This document shows positions 49,200 to 60,580 of a DNA stretch of 64,000 nt, piece after piece. The notes below the pieces were generated by a model. The model saw nothing but the letters and a program-made list of their open reading frames with translations, did not search any database and had not been told where the DNA came from. The stretch is from assembly GCA_023055355.1 (NCBI GenBank), contig JALJCS010000001.1, forward strand, positions 93,295,381 through 93,359,380, in the 5' to 3' direction. Each line of letters begins with the position of its first letter. Positions within the stretch are counted from its first letter, which is position 1. The DNA is from Agelaius tricolor. Lineage: Eukaryota > Chordata > Aves > Passeriformes > Icteridae. Position numbers and translations under genes: made by a program.

Positions 49200-52100
49200 T
49201 AACATTTTTCATGTACAGGTGGGGGGCTTGGTGCAGGACCTGTAAAGACTGATTTAGCTTTGTAGCAAATACAAGATCATAGTTGTGCCAAAACTGAAGG
49301 GTTGATCTGAATATAGTAAGTCAATCTGTAGTTTTCTTCTGACAGTTTAGAGACTCAGAGAAATTAATGTGTGAGTTTAGAGATGTCCAAGGTGGGTAAT
49401 GCTGTTGGAAAAAAAAAAAAAAGATACTGTTAGTCTTGCTTTATTTCACTTAGCACTCTGGAAGAAAAACACATCCCAGGGGACATCTGAAGGATTCATA
49501 GTGAGTTGCAGTCTACTGACTACAAAAGCCTTTCCTTATCATTTTTCATGCATCTCATTGAAATATTTCCTAGGCACTGAAAATAACGTTTGGACATTTT
49601 TCCATTTGCTTCCACCAATTTCAACCAATTTTAAATTTTTGGAGAAAGTTAATAATTTTTACCTAAATGGACCTTGTTTTTAAAAATGTTGCGTATTTCT
49701 GAACAGAAAAAGAACAGTGATTTTTTTGTGTAAATGAAAGGTCATTTATGAGTATGAATCTCACTCTGGGCAGCTTGGAGAGGCCACAGTCTGCATGATG
49801 AATGGCATCCTTCTCAGGGCATTTCTCAATTTTTAGTGAGCTCAGAGCAAGCAAAAGGGCATCAGGAGTTTATAAGATCCCATCTCTTATTTTACAAAAG
49901 CATCCATGTTGTGACACATCAGTTTTGCTGAGCAAAAATTTGGTAATGAGTATGTTTGATGTCCCTAATTTGGATAATGGTTGGGTTTTTTCAGGATAAT
50001 GTTTACACAAATTATAATAACTTTCCAAACATCTTGCATCTGTTGCTTACTTCCTTTGAGGATCTTCTACTTCCCTCTGTTACAACAGTAATTGGGAGCA
50101 AATCAGCAGGAAGGAAATATAGTCCCTGGTTTAGCTAAGACTATAATGTTTGTTTAAGTTAGTGATGCGTGAGTGGTTTGCTAAAGATTAATTTTAAAGG
50201 TCACTTCCTACTTGGAAAGGAGCCTGTAATAAGCTTTTCTTCAAGTGAAGAGAGCTTTTTCTTCAAAATTCCTATTCTGGGTGGTCTGCTTTATTCCCAG
50301 CTCCCATAGAAGTCAATGGGAAGGGATGCTCCATTGTCACCTGGGGACAATTCTCTTTGTGAAAACAAAGAGTGTATTTCAAGAAGAGAAGGTAGGTATG
50401 GAAATATTGTACACAGTTTGCACATATATAACAAGGGGCACCTTTACCAGTCTTGTTAGAACAAAAATAAAGAATCTAGATCCTTTAATTATGTACAGCC
50501 AGAAAGAATTAAATAAAACTTTGAGAAAATAGAGGAACTGGATTAGCTAACTCCCAAGTATTTTTCATATTTTAGGTGGACCCTAGCAGAAGGGTTCCAG
50601 TGGCTGCTTGTATCTCACACTCACTGTGGAAAACGTTATTTCCTCCAATTAGCATTTGTATTTGTTTGGTAACAAATGTGCCTCACAGGAATGTATAGCC
50701 TACATTCATTGCAAGAAGGATGGAATGAGTTTCTAACATACTCAGATTTGCAAATAAATAAAATCTTCTCAAAGGCATAGACAGAATTTTTTTGAGTTTG
50801 TTTTTGATAGAGTCAGAGCTGTTGAATGACATTTAATCAAATATAAATTCTGAGACTCAGATCTTCTTTTAGAAAAAGTGTTGGTATAGTTAGGGTAGGT
50901 AGACCCCAGTGACCCAGAAACTGTTGCATCATATATCTGTAGCACAGAAAGGGAACATAAAAGAACCAAACCTTTGGTTTGGGGCAAAAAAAAAAGGGCA
51001 TTCCAAAAGGTATTAAGCACATGAAAACTGGGGAGGCATTTGTAGGAGGCAAAAAATTCCAAATGGAGAGCAATCTGTGGTCAAGTTTTGACCATGTATC
51101 ATCACAATATTTTCTGCAGCATTACAGGATTTAAAACATCCAGTCTGCACAGTGTATCCAAATGCTGGATATTGTGAGTACTCCCTTCTCTTCAATGGTA
51201 GTTTCTGTATTTCCCCTTCCAATGAATTGGATAGTGTGTGGTTCTTTCACAGATTTTGAGTATTCAACTCTCTCCAAGCATTGTACAGGGAATTTTCATC
51301 CCTATACCAGAGCAAGTAATTGCTGGTAATTAAATTACATTTTGCAGTTGTGAACCTGAAGTTTTCAACATCTAAGCCCATTTCAGACCTGGCTCTGAAT
51401 AATTTTTGAATTTAGGATTCAAATTATTTATCTGTTTCTCAAAGTATTATCTTTGCTCCAATATTTTTACTATCTAAAAGGCTTGAATTTAACTTGACTT
51501 TTGAACTAAGACATTTGTTCTTGCACAATTTTGGACTTGGGATAATCGTTATGGACATAGTGACAGAGCTGTTGCAATAGAGAAACCTTAAATTTGCAAT
51601 ACATCCATTTACCAAAATCAATGAGGGTTTGTGCTGTGGATTATGTAATAAAAATGTTTATGTGTCTTCTATTGGCATGGGGTAGCTTTTTCAGGTTCCC
51701 ACATCTCTCCTTGACCAATGGAATTATAGACTTTGTATTCTCAATTGAAATTCACAAACTTTTTGTCACAAGAATGTGACTGACAATTTTAATAGTTGTC
51801 ATATCACTATAAAATGGAATGAAACACATAAAATCTCAGTTCAAGTAATGTTGGTAATGTAAAGTATATAAAGTATATTGCTTACAAAAAATATATACAC
51901 TATAGCACTATAAATATGCATATAAAGTAGAGTGCTAAAAAAATATCACCAGAATTATTAATTAACCCCAAACTCATTGCTTTAAGAAAAAATGGGTTTA
52001 TATGCTGGAGATATCAGAGCAATTCACTTGCAAAGACCCAATTAGATGAGTAGCATATACAAAGCATCCAGTGCTGTGACAACCTCTAAGAATCTACTGT

Positions 52101-54272
52101 TTTGTTAAATGGCAGGAGTTTTATATAAAATTCTTCTGTTTCCATAATGAATTTGAATTCTGTCATGGAGGTATTTCACCTAAGGATGTAGATGAGCCCC
52201 TGAAGGAGGTAACCTGCATAGCAATGTACAGTAATGAACAGAAGGGCTTGCTGAAAAAATAGGAACTGCATTGTAATCTCGCACCTGCACAGCACTTGGC
52301 ACCAGCCCAGACCTCTGCATATGACAGTAATTCACTATTTCCTCTTGTCCTTCCTGCCCCAGAACCCTTAATCCTGACCATTCACATTCATCAGGCAGGA
52401 GATTATTCCTAGCCTGCTCAGCAAAGAGAAACATAAATAAATCTCACAAACAGCTAGGGCTGACTGTGAAAGTAGTTGTCTAAGACTTTTCACCATTTGT
52501 TACACAAAAAAAGGATTCTACATCAGTGGTTCACTGCATTTTGTAAGCTGTTATTATTCCTCCCCTACGAATATAGTACCTAAGAACCTCTCTTCCCCAG
52601 ACAGACACAATGTATGCTCAAACATGAAAAGACACAATTATTAGCTAGGGAAATTTACTGTCTCTGACTTAAACCAGTTGAAAGTTATGGAAAAATATGA
52701 AAATCAAATGCTCTGTTAGCCAAGGTTGTTGTTTCAGTATTTTAAAGTGTAATACACAAAAATTATTTGACTACATTTGAATATGGTATGTGTACAATTA
52801 TTCTCCCAGACTGTAAATTCAAAATTTGTCATGAAGACATTTTTGTTAATTCACTCAGCAAATAGTCTAAAGCAGTAAATTTAAGACTTCTTTTTACACT
52901 AACATCCCATTCTGCAAGGAAATAAACCCAACCATCCACTCTACTAGTTCAATCTGCCGAATTTTTAGAAAACAATATAAGAGAGGTGAATGTTAAAGCT
53001 GCCAGGGAAACATGATAGCAACATGCAAGGACCTGTCATTCACTGTCAACTAAATCTCCCTCATTAAATGCTAGATTTTCAGTCAGAAGAAATACTAAGC
53101 CATAATAAATATCTAACATCCGAATTAAGAGAAAGGCTATTTCACATCTTATTCTGACATCTCAAAATTTAGACAAGTGAAAAATATAATTAATTCTAAA
53201 GAACCACAATTTTTTAACCCTGCAGCCTCATGTCCTCCTTGCTCTGTGACAGATTCCTTATTGAAGGTAAAAGCTTCCATGACAAACGTTTGAACTGAAC
53301 TTGAATGATGAATGATGAGGTATCAATTCTTGTTGCCCAGGCTGACTACTTTTCAGGGTAAAAGTCTTTTATACCATGACCTGCAAATATATTTGTGTCT
53401 TTGCAAGGAGGGCAAGTTCCAGTAAAGAGACAAAACTCTTCCACTCACTTGAGTGGTCTCACAGGACCAAGAGGAATATATTTGAGAACATATTTGACAA
53501 AGCCTTGAGCCAAAGACCCTGGCAAGAGATAACTGTGGTAAACATTTTTGACTACTAGATTTTTTCAAAATTTGGAATTAATTTATTTATTCTTCTAATC
53601 AACAATCCTCTGTCTGCAACCCCCTTAGCCTGTCATTGTCAGGGAGCAGAAATATCTGCCTATCATGCTATCAGCATTACCATGGTGCATCTGTGTAGGG
53701 ATCCTCTGTTTTCATCTGATATGAGTCAGATGCCATTAGCTCAACAGGGAAGGCTCTTGACAGCTTGCTGCTTCCTGCAGGGGCTCTGCACAGTGACAGG
53801 AGAACCCCACAGCCAGACTGTGCAGGGGAAAGAAGTGATATTCATCTCATGTATTTGTGGGCATGAAAGGGATTGTCTTGGACTGCCCTTAAGATTAGAT
53901 TTTTTCCACCTGAATGTAAGGTATTGTGCCAATTTATTTTCCTCATATGAATTTTGAAGGAATATATAAATCTTTTTTTCTGCATTCAGTTTTTAATAAA
54001 AATAAGAAAGGGCTCCGGAGTTTGTGAAGATTATTAGCAGCATAAGGATAAAAAAAGAACTGACATTCCCTCAGCTCCACCATGGCCTAAGTGAGGAAAA
54101 TTGTTAATATCAGAGTTCAAAATACAGAACATACAAGTTCTGCAGGGTTTGCTCAGCTGACAGCAAGAGCAGCCTGAGCATATTTGTAAGAGGGAGAGGC
54201 AGTCTGCCACGGGAGATTAGCTTGTCAGCAGTGAGCAGGCTACAGCCAAACAGAACAACATTTCCCTTCTCA
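49197..54272. other. unique noncoding DNA
   Basis: No transposon recognised. A small hairpin with a GAAA loop sits at 50353-50372 (CTCTTTGT / ACAAAGAG). Frames at 49.4-51.2 kb and 53.7-53.9 kb show no domain and are considered chance. Confidence 0.5.
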
Positions 54273-54890
54273 ATGGCAGAAGAAGAGGACCTGGAGAGAG
54301 GGCAGCTGTGCCCCCAATCCTGCAGGGGTTTGTGCTTTGGGTCAGACTTCCCACAGCTACAGGACACCAGCTGCACCAGGGCTGCCATAAAAGGGGGATT
54401 GCAGCTTGCTGCTCCAACGTGTCTGTCTGCTGAAAGTAATTTTTTTCAAAGATGTGCTATAAACATCCATTGTTCAGTGTCTGCTTGTCAGTATTATAGT
54501 CCCACTTCAGAAAAAAAAAAAAAAGACTGGATACATGCTGGATGCATATTCCAGTTCCACACCACATTTCTTCACCTCTTTAATCAAAGCCCTGTTACTG
54601 AAGACAGTGAAGTCAGCCTTTTTTTGTACCATTTCTTTAAATTCTGTTCTGCTCATCTTTCATTTAAGGAAAAGTTGAAATCATTTTCAATCTGCATTTT
54701 TCCACTGCCATCGCAGAAAAATGGGGGCAAAAAAATATTTTGCCCCCAGAGATCCAGGACTTTAGTGACTTTTCTCTCTCATCTCACAAAACCTGACACT
54801 ATGGTAATGCTTCAGGGGGTGTTCCAGAGAGGCATCAAAACCTGGGGTAGCTGGACTCTGAGCAGTATGCACATTATGGCCTTTTCCTAA
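54273..54890 (+). other. longest open frame in the window, probably not a gene
   Basis: From its first ATG (54273) this frame runs about 205 codons, and it is open for 17 more codons upstream. It is the longest open stretch here. Its composition is Ser/Phe/Cys/His-rich, it runs through an A15 tract that encodes consecutive Lys, and it contains a GGGGGCAAAA hairpin sequence. There is no recognisable domain, signal peptide or transmembrane pattern. The -3 position of the ATG is T, a weak initiation context. I consider a chance frame in a GC-richer patch most likely; a lineage-specific transcript cannot be excluded. Confidence 0.15.
54722..54748. repeat. 11-bp inverted repeat, 5-nt loop
   Basis: TGGGGGCAAAA (54722-54732) and TTTTGCCCCCA (54738-54748) are exact complements around AAATA. 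No T-run follows that would suggest a terminator for RNA polymerase III. Confidence 0.88.
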
Positions 54891-54911
54891 AGCTAACATA
54901 CAAAAAGTGCA

Positions 54912-54948
54912 GGGCAAAATAATATTTACCATGGGCAAAATAATATTT
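54912..54948. repeat. 16-bp direct repeat, 21-bp period
   Basis: GGGCAAAATAATATTT occurs at 54912-54927 and exactly again at 54933-54948. A related word, GGGCAAAAAAATATTTT, lies 190 bp upstream in the 54722 hairpin. Confidence 0.9.
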
Positions 54949-55779
54949 TTCCATTTTGAAAGTACATAGTTTTAGAAGCTATAAATATGGAGTGGAAATA
55001 AATGTGGCCCCCACCTTGGGAATTTAAGCTAAGAGATCTGAGCTGGAGCTGGGTCTGTAGAGTCCCTGAGATTTTACAGCTAAAACCTGAAAGAGTCAAA
55101 CCATATTTTATCCAGCCCTATAGTTTTATTTTCATAGTACAGTAGCTACTGTGATTTACAAAATCATCTCATAAATCATGGATTTTATGATGATTCATAA
55201 TCACTGGAAGCAGGATTAAAGTCTTCTTGATAAGTGAATTAATTCTGTAGGTTGCTAGGAATTGCTGGTATAAGCTGCTTGAATCTATCCTTTTGTTGAC
55301 TGTGAATTGGTATTTAAAAATCAATGTCTGCATGCAGAAAGGACATCTCAAGTGAGGTCTTCAGATTATGGTGCTCCTGCCTATGTTATAGTGAGAGTCA
55401 AGTGTGTACTCCCATCATGAAGCGTGTTTTTCTTGTGTATGCACTTTGCCACATAAATGCACTCTTGAGTGCTTCTAAACACTCCAGAGTGTTTCTAAAT
55501 AATAATAATAATAGAAAATTATAGTGTTTCTAAACATTAGAATTAGAAAACAATACTTAGGAATGAATTTTTTGATGAAAATTTTGTCTGGTTCCGTACA
55601 GTCTACGTGTAGAAGGTATAAAATCCAAAATTTATTGTTTAAGATGCTTTTTCAATTTTGAATAGCTCAAAATGTATCCAATTTGAAATACTTATTAGTT
55701 CCACATGTACTAATCCATTAAGTGTTTTTGAACCAAAATATAAACACTATGAAATAATTAGACTTCAATATATGCTTTT
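54949..55779. other. unique AT-rich noncoding DNA
   Basis: No gene. A short (AAT)5 microsatellite at 55498-55512 is flanked by repeated GTGTTTCTAAA words at 55490 and 55524. Confidence 0.55.
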
Positions 55780-55800
55780 CCCCCCTCCTCCCTTCCCCCC
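55780..55800 (-). repeat. C-rich tract (G-rich on minus strand)
   Basis: The layout is C6-T-CC-T-CCC-TT-C6. On the minus strand this gives G-runs of 6, 3, 2 and 6 with 1-2 nt loops, which could fold as a G-quadruplex with a bulge or two tetrads. Confidence 0.6.
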
Positions 55801-57560
55801 ATTCTGTTAAGGCTCATAATCTGGACAAAACCTTATGGGCAAGTCTGGTCCAGATTTTAGCATCACTGATACATTCCTGTTGACGTTTGTGCATCCATAC
55901 AGGGAGAACTTGTCCCCAGGGATAAGTTTACATTGCAGCTAAATGTTTAACTGCAGAATTTATAGGGTTTAAACTCTTTGGACTGGGGAATAATCCTGTT
56001 CTGTTGTGTCATGTTAATCTTAAAAACATGTATGTAGAGATAGCTTTGTCATGGCCTATGAAAACCTCAGTGCAGCAGCCAAACATCCTGTTCCCCATGC
56101 TTGCTATGGTGAATATAGACCAGATGAGTCTACAAGTATTGTGCCCAACACTTGGATGGAAACGACCATCTAATTCTGCTAACGAACACCTCAGGATACA
56201 CTTTAAGGAATATTTTTATGAAGGGTATTTGTCAGCTATTTCTGGATATGACTAAATTGTGCAATTAGGATGTGAGGCATGACTGATAAGTTGTATAAAT
56301 TTGAAGCTATGGAAGAGTTTCTACTTAGTCATAAATATGTTTCTTCAAAGATGTGTTTATCTTTGGTATGAGCAATTAGAATATTAAGGCATTCTTTTTT
56401 TTAAATTATAATTTTATTATTATACTTTTGAAACTGGATTTGGAAACTTGGGAAAAGTTCTATGAAACAGTGGTTTAAAATTATGGTACATACAGTTATA
56501 TAGTAACTACAGTGCATGGAAATGGCAATGAAAAATCTTCCATTACTGCTAGTACATGTCTAAATATACTGAAAATGCCATCTTCTACTTCACAGAGGTT
56601 ATAATTCATATAATGTCAATCTTATTTTCTATTGTCACGTGTTCTGTCTGGTCAAGCAATGTTTTAAAAAAAATATTGTTCTGTGAAAGCACCTCATGCT
56701 CTCTTTCTGTATCCATAAATGTGTGTGTGGACAGTGGAAACAGGGCTTTTGTATAAATGTATGCAGTCCTTTCAAATAGTGAGTCAACTGAAAGATGTTT
56801 TCACCACTACCTTTACTCATTTTTATTTGATAGAACCAGGACTGCTTTCTAGGCTTGAGAATGGCCATCAGACACCCTTTTGTCTGAAACAGTGATAACC
56901 TGGAGTTGGCTCAACTTCTGTGAGCCTCCCCTAATCACACCTAGATAAAGGCAATCACTCCGTTTAAGAGAGTTTTGCAAGGGACTGTGAGGTGGATCAC
57001 TGGGCATTTAGGGCTGACTGGCTTCCACTAACACAGGTAAATGTTGAGCCTGTTTAATGAAACCAGCACACTGATGAATTTAACGTTACTATTTCAGCAC
57101 CCGTATTTCTAATTTCAACAGCATTTATTCAACTTTTCCCAGTTCTTCCTTGACAGTTGCAAGAGTTTTCCTCTCGCCTGCTACTGGTTTTATTTCCATA
57201 TGGATTTAAGAGATGGCAGTGAGAGAAAACAAGCCCTTCAGTCAAAGTTTGAAATCTCAGATTCAGAAACTCCCCTTTAGAAATTCATAAGCATGCACAT
57301 TATAGGTTGTTTCACACTACAGGTGACGAAGACCTGCTTGACTCAGGGAAAATCTTGGCATGGCAGACCAGTTTGGAAGAGCAGAGTTTATTTTTTTTTT
57401 CCCAGACAATGTTATTTTCTAAACTCATGGGAGCTCATATCCAAATAACTGCCAAATTTTGACTATGATCCAAATTGGATTCTGCTTTTGGGGGTCTAAA
57501 TGAAGTTGTAGACATCGCAAATTTTATCCATTCCTAGAAATATTACATATTCATTTAATA
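55801..57560. other. unique noncoding DNA
   Basis: No gene or recognised repeat. Confidence 0.55.
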
Positions 57561-57576
57561 TGTCTGTCTGTCTGTC
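57561..57576. repeat. (TGTC)4 microsatellite
   Basis: Four exact tetranucleotide units. Confidence 0.9.
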
Positions 57577-58891
57577 TTGGAGAGAGTATCTTACTTCTGA
57601 AAATCAGGCCACTGATACTTGGCATACATGCATGAGAACCTGGGCCAACTTATACCATTACCAGTTATTACCTAATGGACTCAGTAAGGGAAATAAGCAA
57701 TAGATTAGGAAAATTTAAGCTTTCTAATACTTGTTCTTTTTATAGTCAGTTTCCTCATCCCATATCCTAGATTAATATTGAGAACCAGCACAGCCAACAT
57801 ACATTTCTCTGTGAGAATAAGCAACAGTAATGGAACAGATGGATTTGTTCAGAAAACTTATCTGTGTTCTAAGGAATAAAATACAAGTAAAAACTCCTAA
57901 AACAAGAGGAAGTCTAAGATGGAGAAAAAAGGGAAGGAGGAGAAGGAAAGAGTATAAGTATTTCTTGGCTGATGTGGTGATGTTGACACTTTTTTTCCAT
58001 AAAAAGTGCCTAGCTACTGCTCTGTCCCCTGTGCGTTCAAACTGGCTCAGTATATATAATACAGTGGCTTGATAGAAATGTTAATGTACCTGCCTTGTCC
58101 AATGTAAACTATGGTAGGGGTGACTCTTTTCCCTCAACATCTTAATTCAACAGTAAGGCATTATTCACAAGGAAATTCTTCCTGGTCGATAATTGAAAGG
58201 TGTTTTTAACTGAGTGGTCTAGCCTTTTAATGACTATTTGTCTTGGTTACACTGAACTAGGGGGAAAGAAAGAATTCAGATCTAAGAAGCTTGTAAAGTG
58301 CACAAAGGTTGTGAAATTAAGGAACACAAGAACACTGCAGAAATTTCTTTCTACATGAGGAAGTGTTATAGCATTTCAAAACATATTCTCATATAAAACC
58401 AACTTGCAACTCCAAAACACTTAATAGTCTGGGCTTCTGTTATTTTATGTCTCAATGTGATTTTGTGTGTGTGTGTGCAACTTCTTTCATCTAAGAATGC
58501 ATGATAATTGACACAAGCTAATAGGAAAGGAAAAAGAAGAAGGAAAAACAACTTCTAACTTTTCTTCTGACACTCTTCCAGTTAGAATTTTGCTAATTTA
58601 TTTTCCAACATGCTGAACACAAATGAAGAAGCAAAGCTTTGCAGACAGTTTCACCGCCTGCAATTCAAGTTAAAATCTACTAATTTTGGCTGTAAATGTG
58701 CTTTGTAAGACATCTGAGTTACACTGAGAATGATACTTCTCTGCATGGAGCTAAGATTACAGCAACCACTTATGCAGAATGTAAATTTTTTTCTTCAGAG
58801 TAGCATAAGGGATGCAGTTTAAAAATCTGAGTTCTAATATAGTCAATGAAAGCATGGAAGAATAGCTTGTGTATATAATTTGTATATATAT
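57577..58891. other. unique noncoding DNA
   Basis: Contains a purine-only tract at about 57921-57953 and a (TG)7 run at 58464-58477. No gene is seen. Confidence 0.55.
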
Positions 58892-58916
58892 ATGACAAAT
58901 ATAATATATTTGTCAT
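58892..58916. repeat. perfect 11-bp inverted repeat, 3-nt loop
   Basis: ATGACAAATAT (58892-58902) and ATATTTGTCAT (58906-58916) are exact complements around AAT, just after an AT-rich simple stretch. The geometry resembles the 22.7-kb hairpin: AT-rich centre and 3-nt loop. Confidence 0.85.
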
Positions 58917-59216
58917 TCCTGAGGTCACTGATACACATGCTCAGATTCACACTTGGCTATATAATTTATGTACAGAATATCAAATCAACTTGCTCTGAAA
59001 AAAAAAAAAAATAAGGTCAGCAGTATTATATCACAGGCTGTCCATTGACATCTATAATAAACTAGAAAACTGAAAAACGGATATTTCTTTTTTATTGTTA
59101 TTCTTTACAGCTCAGCATGAACATATTTGCAGTTTCCCAGATTAAAGACTAGTCAATTCTGAAAACTTTCAATGTCAAAATAATCCACAATCACATTACA
59201 AAAAGGATCAACAAAA
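58917..59216. other. unique AT-rich noncoding DNA
   Basis: Contains an A14 run at about 58999 and a short duplication (AAAAGGATCA twice at about 59201-59221) just before the CR1 copy. Confidence 0.55.
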
Positions 59217-60234
59217 GGATCAGGCACAAAGGGTTACAGTGAATGCGGTGACATCAGACTGGTGACCAGTCACTAGTGGGGTTCCACAGGGCTCCTCAGC
59301 CCTGTGTTCTACAACATCTTCATAAATGACTTGGAGGCGGGACTGGAAGATACACTGAGCAAGTTCACAGATGATACAAAACTGGGAGGAGCTGCTGACT
59401 GCCTCCAGGGCAGGGAGGCCCTGCAGAGACCTTGGCAAATTAAAGGCTGGGCACCCACCAACCACATGAAGTTCAACAAAGGAAAGTGCCAGATTCTGCA
59501 CCTGGAACAGGCCAACCCTGGATGTACAGACAGACTGGGAATGAGATGCAGGAAAGCAGTGCCAGGGAAGGGGACCTGGAGCCCTGGTCAGTGGCAAGTT
59601 GAACATGAGCCAGCAGTGCCCTGGCAGCCAGGAGAGCCAGCCCTGTCCTGGGGGACATCGGGCACAGCATCACCAGCTGGGCAAGGGAGGGGATTGTCCT
59701 GCTCTGCTCTGCACTGGGGCAGCCTCACCTCGAGTGCTGGGGGCAGTTCTGGGCACCACGATGAAAGAAAGACATTAAACTATTAGAGAGTGTCCAAGGA
59801 GGGCAACAAAGATGGGGAAGGCCCTTGAGGGGAAGCTGTGTGAGGAGCAGCTGGGGGCACTGGGTCTGTTCAGCCTGGAGGAGGCTGAGGGGAGGCCTCA
59901 CTGCAGTTACAGCTTCCTTGTGAGGGGGAGAGGAGGGGCAGGCACTGATCTCTGCTCTGTGGTGACAGTGACAGGACCTGAGGGAATGGCCTGAAGCTGT
60001 GTCAGGGGAGGTTTACTGCAAAAAGATCCTTCCCCCAGAGGGTGGTTGGGCCCTGGAACAGGCTCCTCAGGGAAGGGGTCACAGCACCAAGCCTGACAGA
60101 GTTCAAAAAGCATTTGGACAATGCTCTCAGGCACCTGGTGTGACCTTTGGGGAAGGTGCTGTGCAGGGCCAGGAGCTGGACTTTGACAATTCTCGTGTGT
60201 ACCTTCCAACTCAGCATATTCTGTGATTCTCTGA
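59217..60234 (+). mobile_element. CR1 non-LTR retrotransposon, 5'-truncated 1-kb copy with 3' end
   Basis: This is the most complete CR1 here. Near its start it encodes VTSGVPQGSS (motif B of the reverse transcriptase), then FYNIFINDLEAGLEDTLSKF and TDDTKLGG (motif C, the catalytic FxDD box). HMKFNKGKCQILHLE follows. Beyond this the reading frame shifts: LFSLEEAEGRPHCSYSFL, the C-terminal CR1 ORF2 landmark, is in another frame. The 3' UTR follows and the element ends ATATTCTGTGATTCTCTG. It was truncated at insertion within ORF2 and later decayed by frameshifts and stops, so it is inactive. Divergence appears lower than in the 16.8-kb copy. Its GC-richness explains the cluster of small frames on both strands. 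Confidence 0.96.
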
Positions 60235-60475
60235 AAAAAGCTACTTTTTCCGGGCAGATCTCAGAAGGCTGCCAGTTGTTGACAGATATTCCAGTGTAAT
60301 TTACCAAAGCAGAATATTGAGACCTGCTGCCTGATGCTCCACTTTGTTTGGTAGAAGATCAGACCTGTACATTAGCCAGTGGACCATCTTATGCGGCAGA
60401 GAAAGTACTTGCTATACGCATCAAAACAGAAATGCTAGAAAAAAGTGAGATTACAATCCTAACCTGTTCTCCTTT
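60235..60475. other. unique noncoding DNA
   Basis: A short stretch after the CR1 terminus; nothing recognised. Confidence 0.5.
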
Positions 60476-60580
60476 TGGTTTGTTTAAAGGTTGGTTGGGT
60501 TTTTTTTTTTGTTATTTTGAGGGTTTTTTTCTTTTTGTTTGTTTGGTTTGGTTTTTGGGGTTTTTTTTTCCCCTGGGGGA
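60476..60580. repeat. T/G-rich simple sequence
   Basis: Runs of T interspersed with GG to GGGG (TTTGG, GGTTTTT words). It resembles the patch at 23.7 kb. Possible derived simple repeat; on the minus strand it is an A/C-rich tract. Confidence 0.6.

Noticed and set aside
48946..49212. Minus-strand frame with Tyr-Ile repeats
   Set aside because: It is a translation of the (TA)17 microsatellite.
54722..54948. Repeat-spacer pattern resembling a CRISPR-like array
   Set aside because: Only two to three diverged copies with irregular spacing in eukaryotic DNA; a local duplication explains it.
59304..59786. 160-codon plus-strand open frame
   Set aside because: It is the CR1 reverse-transcriptase C-terminal part continuing out of frame into CR1 sequence, not a host gene.
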